DNA of 64,000 nucleotides from Burkholderia sp. WAC0059 (GTDB taxonomy: Bacteria > Pseudomonadota > Gammaproteobacteria > Burkholderiales > Burkholderiaceae), in the NCBI RefSeq assembly GCF_002870125.1, contig NZ_PNEO01000014.1, forward strand, positions 90,932-154,931. Reading direction: 5' to 3'. How positions within the stretch are numbered: position 1 is the stretch's first letter; the number at the start of each line of letters is the position of its first letter. Shown in pieces: positions 9,355-20,617 of this stretch. The notes beneath the pieces were generated by a model that ran no database searches, had not been told where the DNA came from, and saw nothing but the letters and a program-made list of their open reading frames with translations. The translations under genes and the position numbers were made by a program.

Positions 9355-11673
9355 TCATGGCGCGAGCACCGGCCGCAGGCCGTTGAGCTTGAGCCGCGTC
9401 TGCGGCGCGCGGCCCTTGCGCGCGCGCTTGCCGACGTGCGGTTCGAGCGCCTCGCCGCGCAGCGTTTCCTCGCCCGGCTTGCCGCCGCGACCCGTACCCG
9501 TCAGCACGACGCCGGCCCCGGTGACGGCGAGCGCCTGCACGAGCCGCTCGGCGGGGTCGAGCGCCATCAGCGTGACGCCGCGGCCGCCGCCCGCGAGCGT
9601 CTTCATCTCGTCGAGGCCGAACACGAGCAGCCGGCCACCGTCCGAGAGGCACGCCACCTGAGTCGCGTCGGGCAGCATCGGCATGGGCGCGAGCGGCGCG
9701 GCGCCCTCGTCGATCGTCATGAACGCCTTGCCGGCCTTCACGCGGCTCACCATGTCGCCGATCTTCGCGACGAAGCCGAAGCCGTTGCTCGACGCGAGCA
9801 GCAGCGCCTGCCCGGCCGCCGCCGCGAAATAATGCACGAGGTGCGTGCCGGCCTCGAGCTCGACGAGCGAGGTGATCGGCACGCCGTCCCCGCGTCCGCC
9901 CGGCAGCGGCCCGACCGGCACCGAATAGACGCGGCCGTTGCTGCCCCAGGCGATCAGCATGTCGGGCGTGCGGCACTGGAACGCCGCATAGAGGCCGTCG
10001 CCGGCCTTGAACGTGAAGCCCGCGACGTCGAGCCCGTGGCCCTTCAGCGCGCGCACCCAGCCCTTTTGCGACACCACGACCGTGACGGGCTCGTCGACTA
10101 CGCGCGCCTCGAACGTCGCGCGCTTTTCCTGCTGGATCAGCGTGCGGCGCGCGTCGCCATACTGCTTCGCGTCCGCCTCGATCTCCCTGACGAGCAGGCG
10201 CTTCATCGACGACTCGTTGGCGAGCAGTTCCTCGAGCTTCGCCTTCTCGTCGCGCAGCTCCACGAGCTCCTTCTCGATCTTGATCTTTTCGAGCCGCGCC
10301 AGTTGCCGCAGCCGGATTTCCAGAATGTCGTCGGCCTGGCGCTCGGAGAGGCCGAACGCCGACATCAGCGCGGCCTTCGGCTCGTCCGCTTCACGGATGA
10401 TGCGGATCACCTCGTCGATGTTGAGGAAGACGATCATCCGCCCTTCGAGGATATGGATGCGGTCGTCCACCTTCGCGAGCCGGTGCCGGCTGCGCCGCGT
10501 GACGGTCGCGAAGCGAAAGCCGATCCACTCGTGCAGGATTTCGCCCAAACCCTTCTGCCGCGGCCGGCCGTCCGCGCCGATCATCACGAGGTTCAGCGGC
10601 GCGTTCGATTCGAGGCTCGTGTTCGCGAGCAGCGACGTGACGAACTCGGCCTGCTCGATGCGGCTCGACTTCGGTTCGAACACGAGGCGCACGGGCGCGT
10701 CCTTGCCCGACTCGTCGCGCACGGCGTCGAGCAGCGCGAGCATCGACTGCTTCGTCTGCAACTGCTCGGGCGTGAGCGTCTTCTTGCCGAGCCTGAGCTT
10801 CGGGTTGGTCAGCTCCTCGATCTCCTCGAGCACGCGCTGGCCCGAAGTGCCGGGCGGCAGCTCGGTCACGACGAGCTGCCACTGGCCGCGCGCGAGCTCC
10901 TCGATCTTCCAGCGCGCGCGCACCTTCAGGCTGCCGCGCCCGGTCTCGTAGGCCGCGGCGATTTCCGCTTCGCTCGAGATGATCTGGCCGCCGCCCGGAA
11001 AGTCCGGCCCCGGCACGTACGCCATCAGCTCGGCGTGCGTGAGCTTCGGGTTGCGGATCATCGCCACGGCCGCCGCCGCCACTTCGCGCAGGTTGTGCGA
11101 CGGCATCTCCGTCGCGAGCCCGACCGCGATGCCCGACGCGCCGTTGAGCAGCAGCATCGGCAGGCGCGCGGGCAACTGCCTCGGCTCCTCGAACGAGCCG
11201 TCGTAGTTCGGCATGAAGTCGACGGTGCCCTGGCCGATCTCGTCGAGCAGGAGCTTCGCGATCGGCGTGAGCCGCGCCTCGGTGTAGCGCATCGCCGCCG
11301 CGCCGTCGCCGTCGCGCGAGCCGAAGTTGCCCTGACCGTCGATGAGCGGATAGCGCATCGAGAAGTCCTGCGCGAGCCGCACGAGCGCGTCGTAGGCGGA
11401 CTGGTCGCCGTGGGGGTGATACTTGCCGAGCACGTCGCCGACCACGCGCGCCGACTTGACGGGCTTCGCGTTGTCGGCAAGCCCCATCTCGTTCATCGCG
11501 AAGAGAATGCGGCGCTGCACGGGCTTCTGGCCGTCGCAGACGTCGGGCAGCGCGCGGCCCTTCACGACGCTCACCGCGTAGTCGAGATAGGCGCGCTCCG
11601 CGTAGTGGCCAAGCGTCAGGAAATCGCCGTCGGGCCCGGCCGCCGGCGCGGTAAAAAGATCGGGTTCGTTCAT
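9355..11673 (-). CDS. parC: DNA topoisomerase IV subunit A
   Basis: 772-residue type IIA topoisomerase A subunit that separates replicated chromosomes. The winged-helix breakage domain includes [19 protein letters not shown] (84-102, the quinolone-determining region) and the active-site Tyr130 in [10 protein letters not shown]; the tower and coiled-coil region follow, and the C-terminal beta-pinwheel is short. It is called ParC rather than GyrA because the GyrA-box is absent and it sits 34 bases downstream of parE on the same strand. The position equal to E. coli ParC Ser80 reads Gln; this may be normal for the lineage. Probably co-transcribed with parE. Confidence 0.95.
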   Translation of the reverse strand: MNEPDLFTAPAAGPDGDFLTLGHYAERAYLDYAVSVVKGRALPDVCDGQKPVQRRILFAMNEMGLADNAKPVKSARVVGDVLGKYHPHGDQSAYDALVRLAQDFSMRYPLIDGQGNFGSRDGDGAAAMRYTEARLTPIAKLLLDEIGQGTVDFMPNYDGSFEEPRQLPARLPMLLLNGASGIAVGLATEMPSHNLREVAAAAVAMIRNPKLTHAELMAYVPGPDFPGGGQIISSEAEIAAAYETGRGSLKVRARWKIEELARGQWQLVVTELPPGTSGQRVLEEIEELTNPKLRLGKKTLTPEQLQTKQSMLALLDAVRDESGKDAPVRLVFEPKSSRIEQAEFVTSLLANTSLESNAPLNLVMIGADGRPRQKGLGEILHEWIGFRFATVTRRSRHRLAKVDDRIHILEGRMIVFLNIDEVIRIIREADEPKAALMSAFGLSERQADDILEIRLRQLARLEKIKIEKELVELRDEKAKLEELLANESSMKRLLVREIEADAKQYGDARRTLIQQEKRATFEARVVDEPVTVVVSQKGWVRALKGHGLDVAGFTFKAGDGLYAAFQCRTPDMLIAWGSNGRVYSVPVGPLPGGRGDGVPITSLVELEAGTHLVHYFAAAAGQALLLASSNGFGFVAKIGDMVSRVKAGKAFMTIDEGAAPLAPMPMLPDATQVACLSDGGRLLVFGLDEMKTLAGGGRGVTLMALDPAERLVQALAVTGAGVVLTGTGRGGKPGEETLRGEALEPHVGKRARKGRAPQTRLKLNGLRPVLAP

Positions 11674-11707
11674 TCAGTCCGTCCGTGTGCAGAGTCGCGC
11701 GGCATGC

Positions 11708-13705
11708 TCAGATGTCCGCCTCGACCTCGTTGCCCTTCTCTTCGAGCCAGCTACGTCGCGACGCGGCCTCGCCCTTGCCCATGAGCATCGTCATCCGCGC
11801 GACCGTCGCGTCGAAATCGAGGCCGCCCAGCGCGACGGGCGAAAGGCGCCGCGTGTCGGGGTTCATCGTCGTGTCCCAGAGCTGTTCGGCGCTCATTTCG
11901 CCGAGGCCCTTGAAGCGGCTGATGGTCCATTGCGACTCGCGCACGCCGTCCTTCCCCAGTTTGTCGAGCGTCGCCTCCAGCTCGCCCTCGTCGAGCGCGT
12001 AGAGCTTCTGCGCGGGCTTCTTGCCGCGCGCGGGCGCGTCGACGCGAAAGAGCGGCGGCCGCGCGACGCAGACATGGCCGCGCTCGATCAGTTGCGGGAA
12101 ATGCCGGAAAAACAGCGTGAGGAGCAGCACCTGGATGTGCGCGCCGTCGACGTCCGCGTCCGAGAGGATGCAGATCTTGCCGTAGCGCAGGTTGGAGAGA
12201 TCGACGACGTCGTCGGGACCGTGCGGATCGACGCCGATCGCAACCGAAATGTCGTGCACCTCGTTGTTGGCGAACAGGCGGTCGCGCTCGGTCTCCCACG
12301 TGTTGAGCACCTTGCCGCGCAGCGGCAGGATCGCCTGATATTCCTTGTCGCGGCCCATCTTCGCCGAACCGCCGGCCGAGTCGCCCTCGACGAGGAAGAG
12401 CTCGTTGCGCGCGATGTCGGTCGATTCGCAGTCGGTCAGTTTGCCGGGCAACACGGCGACGCCCGAGCTCTTGCGCTTCTCGACCTTCTGGCCCGCGCGC
12501 GTGCGCGCCTGGGCCTGCTTGATGACGAGGTCCGCGAGCTTCTTGCCGTGTTCGACGTGCTGGTTCAGCCACAGCTCGAGCGCGGGCCGCGCAAACGACG
12601 AGATGAGCTTCACGGCGTCGCGGCTGTTGAGCCGCTCCTTGATCTGCCCTTGAAACTGCGGGTCGAGCACCTTTGCCGAGAGCACGAACGAGACGCGCGC
12701 GAACACGTCCTCGGCGAGCAGCTTCACGCCCTTGGGCTGGAGGTTGTGCAATTCGACGAAGCTCTTGACGGCCTGGTAGAGCCCGTCGCGCAGGCCCGAC
12801 TCGTGCGTGCCGCCGGCCGGCGTCGGGATGAGGTTCACGTAGGACTCGCGCATGAGCGGCCCCTCCTCGCTCCAGGCGACGACCCAGGCCGCGCCCTCGC
12901 CCTCGGCGAACGCCGTGTCCTCGCCGGCACGCGCGCCGTCCGCGTAGCGTTCGCCCTCGAAAAGCGGAATCAGCAGTTCGCCGCCGCCCATGCCTTCGAG
13001 CAGATAGCCGCGCAGGCCGTCCTCGTATTTCCAGCCCTGCCGCTCGCCGGTCTTCTCGTTGACGAGCTCGACCTCGACGCCGGGCAGCAGCACGGCCTTC
13101 GAGCGCAGCAGACGCTGCAGTTCGCCCAGCGGCAGGTTCGGCGAATCGAAATACTTCGGATCGGCCCAGACCCGCACGCGCGTGCCGCTCTTCTTGTCCT
13201 CGCGCGTCGCGGCGCGCGTGACGAGCGGCTTCGCCACGTCGCCGTTCGCAAAGCCGAGTTCGGCTACCTTGCCGTCGCGCCAGACGGTGACGTCGAGGCG
13301 CGTCGCGAGCGCGTTCGTCACCGAGACGCCGACGCCGTGCAAACCGCCCGAGAACGTGTAGGCGCCGCCGGCTGCCTTGTCGAACTTGCCGCCCGCGTGC
13401 AGGCGCGTGTACACGATCTCGACCACCGGCACCTTTTCCTCAGGGTGCAGGCCGAACGGAATGCCGCGGCCGTCGTCCTCGACCGAGACCGACTGGTCCG
13501 GGTGCAGCGTGACGGTGATGCGCTTGCCGTAGCCGCCGAGCGCCTCGTCGGAGGCGTTGTCGATGACTTCCTGGATGACGTGCAGCGGATTCTCGGTGCG
13601 CGTGTACATGCCCGGCCGCTGCCGGACGGGCTCGAGGCCCTTGAGCACCTTGATCGACGCTTCGCTGTAGGTTGCGCTCGCGGCGGTTGACTTCTTCGTA
13701 GACAT
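11708..13705 (-). CDS. parE: DNA topoisomerase IV subunit B
   Basis: 665-residue ATPase subunit of topoisomerase IV. GHKL ATPase motifs: VIDNASDEALGG near 48, EDDGRGIPFGLHP near 75, and HGVGVSVTNALA near 115; the TOPRIM domain begins at LVEGDSAGGSAKMGRDKEYQ (~410) with the DADVDGAHI metal-binding motif near 490. The start ATG 13703-13705 gives MSTKKS and is chosen over a far upstream in-frame ATG because the upstream part is non-conserved and holds the palindrome at 13732-13762. First gene of a parE-parC pair. Confidence 0.95.
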   Translation of the reverse strand: MSTKKSTAASATYSEASIKVLKGLEPVRQRPGMYTRTENPLHVIQEVIDNASDEALGGYGKRITVTLHPDQSVSVEDDGRGIPFGLHPEEKVPVVEIVYTRLHAGGKFDKAAGGAYTFSGGLHGVGVSVTNALATRLDVTVWRDGKVAELGFANGDVAKPLVTRAATREDKKSGTRVRVWADPKYFDSPNLPLGELQRLLRSKAVLLPGVEVELVNEKTGERQGWKYEDGLRGYLLEGMGGGELLIPLFEGERYADGARAGEDTAFAEGEGAAWVVAWSEEGPLMRESYVNLIPTPAGGTHESGLRDGLYQAVKSFVELHNLQPKGVKLLAEDVFARVSFVLSAKVLDPQFQGQIKERLNSRDAVKLISSFARPALELWLNQHVEHGKKLADLVIKQAQARTRAGQKVEKRKSSGVAVLPGKLTDCESTDIARNELFLVEGDSAGGSAKMGRDKEYQAILPLRGKVLNTWETERDRLFANNEVHDISVAIGVDPHGPDDVVDLSNLRYGKICILSDADVDGAHIQVLLLTLFFRHFPQLIERGHVCVARPPLFRVDAPARGKKPAQKLYALDEGELEATLDKLGKDGVRESQWTISRFKGLGEMSAEQLWDTTMNPDTRRLSPVALGGLDFDATVARMTMLMGKGEAASRRSWLEEKGNEVEADI

Positions 13706-13731
13706 GGGCGAATCCGGTCCGTCGGTCCATC

Positions 13732-13762
13732 GCACCTGTCCACAAGTCCTGTGGACAGGTGC
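13732..13762. promoter_or_regulatory. Perfect inverted repeat in the parE 5' region
   Basis: GCACCTGTCCACA and its exact complement TGTGGACAGGTGC flank a five-base spacer (AGTCC). The 13-bp arms sit 27-57 bases upstream of the parE ATG. It could be a hairpin in the parE leader or a protein-binding site. The arms contain TGTCCACA, loosely like a DnaA box (two mismatches to TTATCCACA). Confidence 0.6.
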
Positions 13763-13963
13763 GTGGACAAGGCGTTGAGTGTTCAAAAAAGGCGAAACGA
13801 AACAACGGGATGCATTGCGTTGCCCGCAACGCGGGCAGGGGCGGCGGGCAGGTTCGCGAGGTATTGTACTGATTTCGCCCCGGCCGGCAATTCGGCCGTC
13901 ATGGCTGCCGGCCGGGCGCGGCGGCAAAAGAGGACGCGGAAGGCGCGGCGGCGCGGGCCCGGC

Positions 13964-15904
<1,941 letters not shown>

Positions 15905-16148
15905 GGAGGAAAAGGGAAAACCGCATTGGGCCGAAGCGGGCATTGTACCGGGTACCGGGCCTCGGCTCGGCCGGCCGGGCGGCGCAAGGCGCGACGGCGG
16001 GACCGCGCCGGCGCGCGGTCCCGCCCGCGTCCGGAGCGGGCCGCCGAAATCCGGTAACATCGCGAACCGGCCTGCTTCCTGCTGTCGCCCGCTCAAAAAA
16101 GGGCGGAATGCGGGCCGCGAGCATCGAGTTGAATCCGGAAGGTATGCA

Positions 16149-16340
16149 GTGAACGACGTCATTGAAGTAGTCGAGTACAAGAGCTGGATCTGCCTCATCT
16201 GCGGCTGGATCTACAACGAGGAAGAAGGCCTGCCCGAAGACGGGATTCCGGCCGGCACCCGCTTCGCGGACATTCCCGACGCCTAGCGCTGCCCGCTATG
16301 CGACGTCGGCAAGGCCGAATTCACGGTCGTGGAGTTCTGA
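16149..16340 (+). pseudogene. Rubredoxin, interrupted by an in-frame amber codon
   Basis: A small electron-transfer protein that binds one iron with two CxxC knuckles. From GTG 16149 (GGAAGG six bases upstream) the frame reads VNDVIEVVEYKSWICLICGW and continues to FADIPDA, then TAG at 16284-16286, then in the same frame RCPLCDVGKAEFTVVEF and TGA at 16338-16340. With the stop read as a residue the protein is 63 aa, the length expected for this subtype. The TAG falls where rubredoxins carry a conserved Trp (DWRCPLC), so a single TGG to TAG change explains it. The amber separates the two iron-binding CxxC motifs, so the truncated product could not bind iron. Either a recent mutation or a base error. 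Confidence 0.85.
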
Positions 16341-16916
16341 ACGCGGCTTCGGTCCCCGTCACTTCGCCCCCGTCCCGTCCGCCGTTGCCCTCGCCGTTAT
16401 GGCCGCCCACCCGATGCGCCGCCGGGCGCCGATGCGGCTTCGCATTTTCTTCCCCCCGGCTTGACCGGGCGCCGAGCCCGATCGACCGACACCGGCTTGA
16501 GTCCCGCCCGCGGCCGGCCGCCTCTGCTCGCCCATCCCCTTTTACCCTCTGCCTGTTGCACGAGATCGATTGACGACACGCTCATGCGTTTCTATTGTCC
16601 GGACGCGAGCCGTCGGAAAATCGCCGATTCGATGGAATTCGATATGACGTAATGCGGTTAATTGCCGCATATCGGAATGAATACGGCATAAAAATCAAAA
16701 GACCATTTCTAATCTTAAAAATTAAATATCCGAAAAATCGACAGAAATCTGTTCTATTTCAAGGCTTCACGTTGTCCCTCCGCAACAGCCCAGGCGCGAC
16801 CAGACGGGTGCGTTACGCTGCCGTACCAACTCATTCATCTATTGATCCGGGCTAATCGGATTTCCATTGAGCATGATTTGTTGGGCGCAGTTTTATCTGT
16901 CAGTCAAGGAAACAAC
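16341..16916 (+). promoter_or_regulatory. AT-rich upstream region and candidate promoter of the porin gene
   Basis: No gene seen. The first ~250 bases are GC-rich; 16600-16790 is strongly AT-rich, unlike the rest of the core genome. A possible promoter is TTGAGC (16867-16872), 18 bases, TTTTAT (16891-16896), 20 bases before the porin ATG. A short palindrome ACAGA-AA-TCTGT lies at about 16741. Porin genes often have such AT-rich regulatory leaders. Confidence 0.4.
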
Positions 16917-18065
16917 ATGAAACTCACGAAAACGCTCATTGCTGCTGCCATCGCAGGCGCATTCAGCGCGGGTGCCTACGCGCAAAGCAGCGTCACCCTG
17001 TATGGCTCTCTCGACGCCGGTATCGGCTACGTGAACAAGGTCGGCGGCGGCGCGCTGTGGGCGCAGACCAGCGGCGCCATGTCGGACAACTACTTCGGAC
17101 TGCGCGGTTCCGAGGATCTGGGCGGCGGCACCCACGCCATCTTCAAGCTGGAATCCGGTTTCAACATCGGCAACGGCAAGATGGGAAGCTGGTTCAACAC
17201 GAACAACGGCACGCTGTTCAACCGCGAGGCCTACGTCGGCCTGTCGAACAACCAGTACGGCACGGTCACGCTCGGTCGCCAGTACGACTCGGTCGTCGAC
17301 TATCTGCGCCCGCTGTCGCTGGCCGGCAAGGGCGTCAACCTCGCGGCCCACCCCTTCAACAACGACAACATCGGCGCGCAGTACTCGATCTCGAACGCGA
17401 TCAAGTATGAAAGCACCAATTACGACGGCTTCCACTTCGGCGGCATGTACAGCTTCAGCAACTCGCCGGGCGACTTCAGCGGCGGCCGCCAGTGGAGCGT
17501 GGGCACGGGCTACGAGAACGGTCCGCTCAAGGTGGCCGCCGTCTACGACCAGTTGAACAACAACTACACCGGCGCGCTGACCGGCGCGGCGCAGGACGAC
17601 GGCGAGTCGATCTTCTGGGCCCAGACCCAGCGGACGTTCGGCGTGGGCGGCAACTATACGGTCGGTCCGGCGACGCTCGGCCTCGTGTGGACGCGCACGA
17701 AGCTGCAAAACGGTTTCGGCTTCGGCAACATGCGTTTCGACAACATCGAGGCCAACGGCGTCTACAGCCTGACGCCGTCCCTCGCGCTGGTCGGCAACTA
17801 CACGTTTACGTACGGCCGCGCGAGCGACCTGAACGGGATGACCCAGGACGCCGTCGAGCGCTGGCACTCGGTCGCACTGGGCGCGGACTATTCGCTCAGC
17901 AAGCGTACCGACGTCTATCTGGCCGGCGTGTATCAGCACACGTCGACGGGCTATCAGGGGCCGGCAAGCGGCGACTACTTCCAGACCAGCATCGCGGGCA
18001 TGCTCCCGGCCTCGGGCACGCCGAACCAGGTGGGCGCCGTGACGGGGATTCGCCACCGCTTCTGA
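16917..18065 (+). CDS. Gram-negative general porin (Burkholderia OpcP/Omp38 type)
   Basis: 382 residues with a clear signal peptide (MKLTKTLIAAAIAGAFSAGA, cleavage after AYA at ~22). The mature protein begins QSSVTLYGSLDAGIGYVNK, the hallmark of the Burkholderiales trimeric porin family, and ends in the C-terminal outer-membrane signature RHRF with terminal Phe. A 16-strand beta-barrel in the outer membrane for diffusion of small hydrophilic solutes is expected. PFNNDNIGAQYSISNAIKYE is the typical middle segment. The start ATG at 16917 has AAGGA eight bases upstream. It is monocistronic, closed by the terminator at 18126. Confidence 0.95.
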   Translation: MKLTKTLIAAAIAGAFSAGAYAQSSVTLYGSLDAGIGYVNKVGGGALWAQTSGAMSDNYFGLRGSEDLGGGTHAIFKLESGFNIGNGKMGSWFNTNNGTLFNREAYVGLSNNQYGTVTLGRQYDSVVDYLRPLSLAGKGVNLAAHPFNNDNIGAQYSISNAIKYESTNYDGFHFGGMYSFSNSPGDFSGGRQWSVGTGYENGPLKVAAVYDQLNNNYTGALTGAAQDDGESIFWAQTQRTFGVGGNYTVGPATLGLVWTRTKLQNGFGFGNMRFDNIEANGVYSLTPSLALVGNYTFTYGRASDLNGMTQDAVERWHSVALGADYSLSKRTDVYLAGVYQHTSTGYQGPASGDYFQTSIAGMLPASGTPNQVGAVTGIRHRF

Positions 18066-18125
18066 TGGCAGGCTTCGCGCGAATCGGCGCAATCCGATGA
18101 TTCGCGCGACCTGTCCGGCAAGCAA

Positions 18126-18161
18126 AAATCCCGTAAGCCTCGCGGCTTACGGGATTTTTTT
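18126..18161 (+). terminator. Rho-independent terminator of the porin gene
   Basis: AAATCCCGTAAGCC (18126-18139) pairs perfectly with GGCTTACGGGATTT (18144-18157) across a TCGC loop, followed by more T residues to 18161. It lies 60 bases after the porin stop. An A run on the other side could make it act in both directions, also serving the convergent transporter gene. Confidence 0.92.
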
Positions 18162-18205
18162 CGTCTTCCGGACGGCGGGCCGGCCATGACGCGAATCAGC
18201 CGCGC

Positions 18206-19879
18206 TCAGTGCATCGCCATCTGCACGACCTTGACGATCACGAGGCCCACGGCGATCGCCAGATAGCCGCGCAATGCCCCCATCCACACGCGTGTCGCGA
18301 GCGTGAGCCGAGGTGCGGGCAACGCGTCGAGCGACGGCATGCGCCAGGTGTCGCGCGCGTCCGCGGCGTCGTGTTCGGCCGCCGTATTGCGCGCGGCTCT
18401 CAGCGCAGTCCCGCTACGCCGGCGCTGCACGATCTGCGTTGCCGTATAACCGACGGCGAAAAGCGCGATACCGCCGACGAGAATCATCATGATCGCGTTG
18501 CCGCCGATGTCGGGGAAGACGGTGGCGGCTGTCAGGATGATCGAAAGCACGACGAGAATCGCGATCACGCTGCCCGTGAAGATGTTGAGCCGCTTCGAAT
18601 TCACCCAAGGACCCAGCATCGCCTTGTCGTTGCAAAGCAGCAGCAGGAACACGGTCGCGCTCGGCAGCAGCACGCCGGCAAGCGTCTGCACGGCTTCGGT
18701 CAGGAGGCCAAGCGGGCTACCCGGAATCAGCACGAGCACGGCGGCGAGCGCGATGAGCGCGAAGTAGACGCAATAGAACCACTTCGCGTCGAGGACGCCG
18801 CGATGCAGCGAATGACGCACCTCGAACGCGTCGCCGGCCGCGTAGGCCGTGGCGAGCGAGACGGCTGCCGCGCCGATGATCGACGCGTCGAGCAGCGCCA
18901 CGGCGAACAGCGTGGCAGCCGTCCGGCCGACGTACTTCTGCAGCCCGTCGATTACGCCGCCCGCGTCGGTGAAGTTGCCGAACTCGGGATGACCAGCGAA
19001 CAGCGCGGCCGTGAACGCCATCATCGCGACGGCGCCGATGATCACAAAAACGATCCCGATCCACAGATCCGCCTGCTCGTACTTGATGAAGCGCGGCGTG
19101 ATGCGCTTGTCGATCACGTAGCTTTGCTGGAAGAAAAGCTGCCACGGCGCAACGGTCGTGCCGACGATGCCGATGACGAGCAGCATGACGTCCGAAAGCT
19201 TCGCGCCTTGAGGCCAGCCGGGCACGATGAAGTCATGGGCGATCACGCCGACGGGCGGATGGATCGACACGAGCACGGGCACGAGCAGGAGGCTCAGCAG
19301 GCAAAGCACGATGGCAAAGCGCTCGAAGCGCCGGAAGTTGCCGGTGCTGACAGCCGCCATCGTCAACACGGCGGCCGCGCAAACGCCGACGATCTTCGAC
19401 ACGCCGAGGTACTGCAACGCGAACGTGATGCCGATGAACTCGGTCACGATCGTGAGCGCGTTGAGCATGAACAGGTCGATGACGCTGAACGCGCTCCAGA
19501 ACTTGCCGAAGCGCTGGAAGATGAGTCGCGCGTGGCCGACGCCCGTCACGGCGCCGAGCCGCAACACCATTTCCTGGTTCACGTAGAGCACTGGGATCAG
19601 CAGCGCGAGCGTCCACAGCAGCGTCGTGCCGTAGTTCTGGCCGGCCTGCGTGTAGGTGCCGAAAGCACCGGCGTCGTTGTCGCCAACCATCACGATGAGG
19701 CCGGGGCCGAGAATGGCGAGCAGCGTGCGCAGACGCGCCAGCCAGTTGGTCCGCGGGGCGACGTCGTCAAGCGCGATGGTACCGAGCGCGCCCTTGATGT
19801 CGCCGACGTGAGCTTCGTCGAGCACGGCGCTGCGCCCGAGCGGAGCATCGCCTTTTATATATTCAGGTTGCCTTATCAT
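18206..19879 (-). CDS. NRAMP-superfamily divalent metal transporter (NRMT-like, possibly Mg2+)
   Basis: 557-residue inner-membrane protein with about eleven hydrophobic helices. NRAMP homology is visible in GPGLIVMVGDNDAGAFGTY (helix 1, ~60-80) and in the helix-6 region TTVAPWQLFFQQSYV. The classical transition-metal signatures are altered: DPGN of helix 1 reads DNDAG, and the metal-coordinating MPH of helix 6 reads APW. Loss of the helix-6 methionine is characteristic of the NRAMP-related magnesium transporters, so Mg2+ (or broad divalent) uptake is more likely than Mn/Fe. An N-terminal ~55-residue and a C-terminal cytosolic extension are present. Start ATG 19879 with AGGGGA nine bases upstream. 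Preceded by an unusually long leader with two small frames. Confidence 0.8.
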   Translation of the reverse strand: MIRQPEYIKGDAPLGRSAVLDEAHVGDIKGALGTIALDDVAPRTNWLARLRTLLAILGPGLIVMVGDNDAGAFGTYTQAGQNYGTTLLWTLALLIPVLYVNQEMVLRLGAVTGVGHARLIFQRFGKFWSAFSVIDLFMLNALTIVTEFIGITFALQYLGVSKIVGVCAAAVLTMAAVSTGNFRRFERFAIVLCLLSLLLVPVLVSIHPPVGVIAHDFIVPGWPQGAKLSDVMLLVIGIVGTTVAPWQLFFQQSYVIDKRITPRFIKYEQADLWIGIVFVIIGAVAMMAFTAALFAGHPEFGNFTDAGGVIDGLQKYVGRTAATLFAVALLDASIIGAAAVSLATAYAAGDAFEVRHSLHRGVLDAKWFYCVYFALIALAAVLVLIPGSPLGLLTEAVQTLAGVLLPSATVFLLLLCNDKAMLGPWVNSKRLNIFTGSVIAILVVLSIILTAATVFPDIGGNAIMMILVGGIALFAVGYTATQIVQRRRSGTALRAARNTAAEHDAADARDTWRMPSLDALPAPRLTLATRVWMGALRGYLAIAVGLVIVKVVQMAMH

Positions 19880-19961
19880 TTTTATTATCCCCTAGATAGA
19901 AGAGTGGATCGTGTGGCCCGCGCGACGCCGCCGCCTGACGTAGACGGGCGAGCCCGGAGGA

Positions 19962-20102
19962 TCAGGAAACGAGCCCCTTGAGGCGCTGCCAGAGGAGGCC
20001 GATGCGCGGCGCACCGGGAGGCCGTAGCGACAGCATGGCGTCGTAGTGGCTACGTGATTCTTCGACGTGCGGCAGCTTCGAGAGGAGAAGAGCGAAATAC
20101 AT
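19962..20102 (-). CDS. Small protein of 46 aa in the transporter leader (hypothetical)
   Basis: Starts at ATG 20100-20102 with GGAG seven bases upstream (GGAGTCTCACC). The peptide begins MYFALLLSKLPHVEESRSHY, has a short hydrophobic N-terminus, and later holds LRPPGAPR, a Pro-Pro-Gly stretch of the sort that slows ribosomes. Stops 82 bases before the transporter start. Could be a leader peptide or a real small membrane-associated protein; no family recognised. A start at 20231 in the same frame exists but lacks a ribosome site and a sensible sequence. Confidence 0.45.
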   Translation of the reverse strand: MYFALLLSKLPHVEESRSHYDAMLSLRPPGAPRIGLLWQRLKGLVS

Positions 20103-20170
20103 GGTGAGACTCCGTGCGTCTGATCTGACGCGTAATCGTCGAAAGCCGGCAGACACGGAAAGCCCACACA

Positions 20171-20257
20171 TCACGGGCGGGGCGACGAGGGTCCGCCGGT
20201 TTTCTTCAGTTGAATGTGAAGTAAGCGGCATAAGGGATGACTGTCACTGTCGGGCAT
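20171..20257 (-). CDS. Candidate leader peptide of 28 aa upstream of the transporter
   Basis: ATG 20255-20257 sits behind a very good ribosome site (AAAGGAGCCGAC). The peptide starts MPDSDSHPLCRLLHIQLKKT and ends PSSPRP before TGA. The acidic and proline-rich start resembles MgtL of Salmonella (MEPDPTP...), where low Mg2+ destabilises the translating ribosome and switches expression of a Mg2+ transporter. Similarity is in composition and position only; the length and exact sequence differ. Confidence 0.45.
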   Translation of the reverse strand: MPDSDSHPLCRLLHIQLKKTGGPSSPRP

Positions 20258-20617
20258 GTCGGCTCCTTTCTTTTCCGTGCGGCGACGCGATGGCGACGCG
20301 CGTGAATCCACACGCCCGTTTGCGAAGGCAGACGACGGGCGCGAACGAACGCGGCCGCGAGCGATGGGCTCGCGACGCGGTGCCTCGAGGCACGGCTTTC
20401 GCGCGGCACACGAAAAGCGTGCGCGTGCTAACGCTGCGCGTTGATGGCGCGAATTAAAAGGTGCACGGGGATACGACTATGGCGCGCACCGTCTGCCTGC
20501 TGGCTGGACGGCGGCGTAGTGAAACGGGGCGCAGACGTCTGGTCGGTCAGGCAGGGAAGTTCGAAGATCGACTACTGCAAGAGTCCAAGGCTGGGCCCCT
20601 GTAATGAAGATGGCGCG

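Larger units (their letters stand above)
19880..20611 (-). promoter_or_regulatory. Long 5' leader of the NRAMP-type transporter
   Basis: If transcription starts from the promoter at 20618-20647, the transporter mRNA has a leader of about 730 nt. It contains two small reading frames with ribosome sites (20171-20257 and 19962-20102) and several GC-rich inverted segments, for example GTGCCTCGAGGCAC around 20380-20393. Long leaders with short coding frames are typical of Mg2+-responsive genes such as mgtA. I could not match it to a named riboswitch class (yybP-ykoY or M-box). Confidence 0.5.

Noticed and set aside
20206..20409. 67-codon minus-strand frame across the transporter leader.
   Set aside because: Arg-rich, no ribosome site, and it overlaps the better-supported 28-aa frame.
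19880..20611. Mn2+ (yybP-ykoY) or Mg2+ (M-box) riboswitch in the transporter leader.
   Set aside because: I could not find the conserved core sequences of either class; a leader-peptide mechanism fits what is visible better. A covariance-model search would decide.
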